This document shows, piece by piece, positions 62,878 through 64,000 of a stretch of 64,000 nt of DNA. Numbering within the stretch: position 1 is the first letter of the stretch; each line of letters opens with the position of its first letter. The DNA is from Sinorhizobium americanum (GTDB lineage: Bacteria > Pseudomonadota > Alphaproteobacteria > Rhizobiales > Rhizobiaceae). A program made the translations under genes and the position numbers. The stretch spans positions 153,255-217,254 of the forward strand of contig NZ_LNQC01000077.1 of the NCBI RefSeq assembly GCF_001651855.1. The letters are read 5' to 3'. The notes beneath the pieces are model-generated. The model saw nothing but the letters and a program-made list of their open reading frames with translations, did not search any database and was not told the origin of the DNA.

Positions 62878-63513
62878 TCAATGCACCACGCCGCGTTCGG
62901 TCATATGGATCCTGGCGAAATGGGCGTGCGAATCCGCCAGCGAGAGCGGCAGGACACCGGTCGTATCGGCCCAGCCCCGCCCCATCTCGCAAGTGTCGTA
63001 TTCAAATCCGTGCGGCAGGTTCAGGCGGGCACGGTGCTCATCGCCGGTCACCGGATTGACGATCGGCTCGCCGCGCGCCTCGATCCATCCCGGCACACGG
63101 ACGCGCGCCGTCCGCTTCTCGATGTCGACCTCGAAGTCGATCGGGGCGAAGACCGGATCGTGGAACGTCTCGAAGGTCGTCGAGAACACCTGGAAGAAGG
63201 TCGCACCGGGTTCGGTGTCCTGGCCGCTCATGATGCGCAGCAGCGCTTCGCGTTGCGCGTCCGAGGCGCGCTCGTCGACGATCGGCACCACTTCGCCCCT
63301 GCCCTCGTGGATGGCACCCGGCCAGGCGACGATCATCCCGCACCTCAGGCCATCCAGGCGCGTATCGCCGTAATGGCCTTCCTCGATCTCGATCACCCCC
63401 ACGGCGCTGCAATGCCCTTGCGTCGGCAGGGCATTGAACTGGCAGGGGCAGCCATAGGCGCAATTGCAATGAATGAATTCGCGGCCCTTGATCGTCCATT
63501 TGACGTCCGTCAT
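62878..63513 (-). CDS. DUF1326 family cysteine-motif protein
   Basis: A 211-residue soluble protein that begins MTDVKWTIKGREFIHCNCAYGCPCQF. The CNCxxGCPCQF motif (residues 16-26) offers four Cys at the N-terminus; further Cys include GHCSAVGV and RCGMIVAWPGAIHEG near 57-71. A beta-rich body with EVDIEKRTARVRVPGWIEARGEPI near 135-158 matches DUF1326. No signal peptide is seen, so it is probably cytoplasmic. The Cys cluster suggests thiolate metal binding or redox chemistry; neither is proven. It is first in a two-gene operon with the DUF2182 membrane protein. Confidence 0.88.
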   Translation of the reverse strand: MTDVKWTIKGREFIHCNCAYGCPCQFNALPTQGHCSAVGVIEIEEGHYGDTRLDGLRCGMIVAWPGAIHEGRGEVVPIVDERASDAQREALLRIMSGQDTEPGATFFQVFSTTFETFHDPVFAPIDFEVDIEKRTARVRVPGWIEARGEPIVNPVTGDEHRARLNLPHGFEYDTCEMGRGWADTTGVLPLSLADSHAHFARIHMTERGVVH

Positions 63514-63691
63514 CTACCCCTCCCGAAATCAGAACGAGTAAGCTGTCAACCGCCTCGCATGCAACCATATCATCAGTGACGGGAATATACTCCCGACCAC
63601 GAATGATGCCAACGGCGCGAAGTGCCCATGCGCCGCACCATTTCTGGACGAGTCGGGTCGGGAGGCAGCTTCGGCGAGCTGCGGCGCCGTC

Positions 63692-64000
63692 TCAGCCGAT
63701 GAGATCAACAGCGTAGTAGGAGAGGGCCGAAATCAGCGCGGCCGCCGGCATCGTGATCACCCAGGCGACGACGATGTTGCCAGCGAGACCCCAGCGCACG
63801 GCCGAGACGCGCCGGGCCGACCCGACGCCGATGATGGCGCCGGTGATCGTGTGGGTCGTCGACACCGGAATGCCGAGCCAGGTCGCGGCAAACAGCGTGA
63901 TGGCGCCACCGGTCTCGGCACAGAAACCCTGCATCGGATTGAGCTTGGTGATCTTCGATCCCATGGTGTGGACGATCCTCCAGCCGCCGAACAGGGTGCC
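63692..64000 (-). CDS. Pit-family inorganic phosphate transporter, C-terminal part (cut by window edge)
   Basis: The last 102 residues are present and the frame is open to the window edge. Characteristic PiT features are GTLFGGWRIVHTMGSKITKLNP, FCAETGGAI, and GIPVSTTHTITGAIIGVG, the C-terminal PiT signature with its conserved Ser-Thr-Thr-His, followed by RWGLAGNIVVAWVITMPAAALISAL. It is a membrane phosphate:H+ (or Na+) symporter. In rhizobia a pit gene is often paired with a PhoU-like gene; none is visible on this side. The end lies 178 bp from the DUF1326 start. Confidence 0.93.
   Translation of the reverse strand, partial: GTLFGGWRIVHTMGSKITKLNPMQGFCAETGGAITLFAATWLGIPVSTTHTITGAIIGVGSARRVSAVRWGLAGNIVVAWVITMPAAALISALSYYAVDLIG

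Overview
This is a contiguous, high-GC chromosomal segment from an alphaproteobacterium of the order Hyphomicrobiales. It is almost certainly Sinorhizobium/Ensifer or a very close relative. That placement is inferred from protein character, from the gene order (polA, marR, M20 peptidase, PBP1, dnaK, dnaJ), from two small RNAs that look like rhizobial families, and from several families of rhizobial palindromic intergenic repeats. There is no integrase, transposase, phage gene or CRISPR array; this reads as core chromosome with local decay.

Layout. 1-3.2 kb (minus): a Yej-type peptide/muropeptide ABC importer (binding protein, YejB, start of YejE). 3.4-9.5 kb (plus): murein endopeptidase MepA, methylglyoxal synthase, glucokinase, an MsbA-like exporter, DapB and phosphoglycerate mutase. 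9.6-18.6 kb: an Ada-like alkyltransferase/regulator, a DUF2244 protein, endonuclease III, a TetR regulator divergent from a VOC protein with a clear palindromic operator, an adenosine kinase-like PfkB protein, a frameshifted P-loop kinase, an SH3b protein, a 2-hydroxyacid dehydrogenase, a decayed YedK fragment, an ABC-F ATPase and tRNA-Ser(GGA). 18.8-25.3 kb: a small membrane protein, MsrA, a BMP-family binding protein, SlyX, an EI24 membrane protein, an amidase, a ROK kinase and CutC.

25.4-35.8 kb is the most coherent system: a divergent amino-sugar locus. Leftward it encodes a BadF-family (MurK-like) kinase, a HutC-type GntR regulator, a SIS-domain deaminase/isomerase (NagB-II type) and NagA. 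Rightward it encodes a MurQ-family etherase, a complete sugar ABC importer and a Gfo/Idh/MocA oxidoreductase. Each divergent transcript has one copy of the same 18-bp AT-rich site, in opposite orientation, so one regulator probably controls both arms. Together the genes can take an imported amino sugar (MurNAc and/or GlcNAc saccharide) to fructose-6-phosphate.

35.8-46.4 kb: an RND efflux pump with its TetR repressor and upstream operator, then a receiver protein, a giant CheB-CheR-PAS-HWE kinase and a divergent CheB-type methylesterase with a C-terminal zinc-ribbon-like segment. 46.5-64 kb: DNA polymerase I whose 3'-5' exonuclease active site has lost acidic residues, a predicted sRNA between polA and marR (possibly alpha-r7), an M20 peptidase, an UPF0104 membrane protein, a secreted hypothetical, a DMT transporter preceded by an sRNA with three CCUCCUCCC motifs (alpha-r14 type), a bacterial homologue of T4 pyrimidine-dimer glycosylase, PBP1A, dnaK-dnaJ with an RpoH-type promoter, a DUF2182-DUF1326 pair, and the end of a Pit phosphate transporter.

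Peptidoglycan turnover recurs across the window: Yej importer, MepA, amino-sugar locus, PBP1A.
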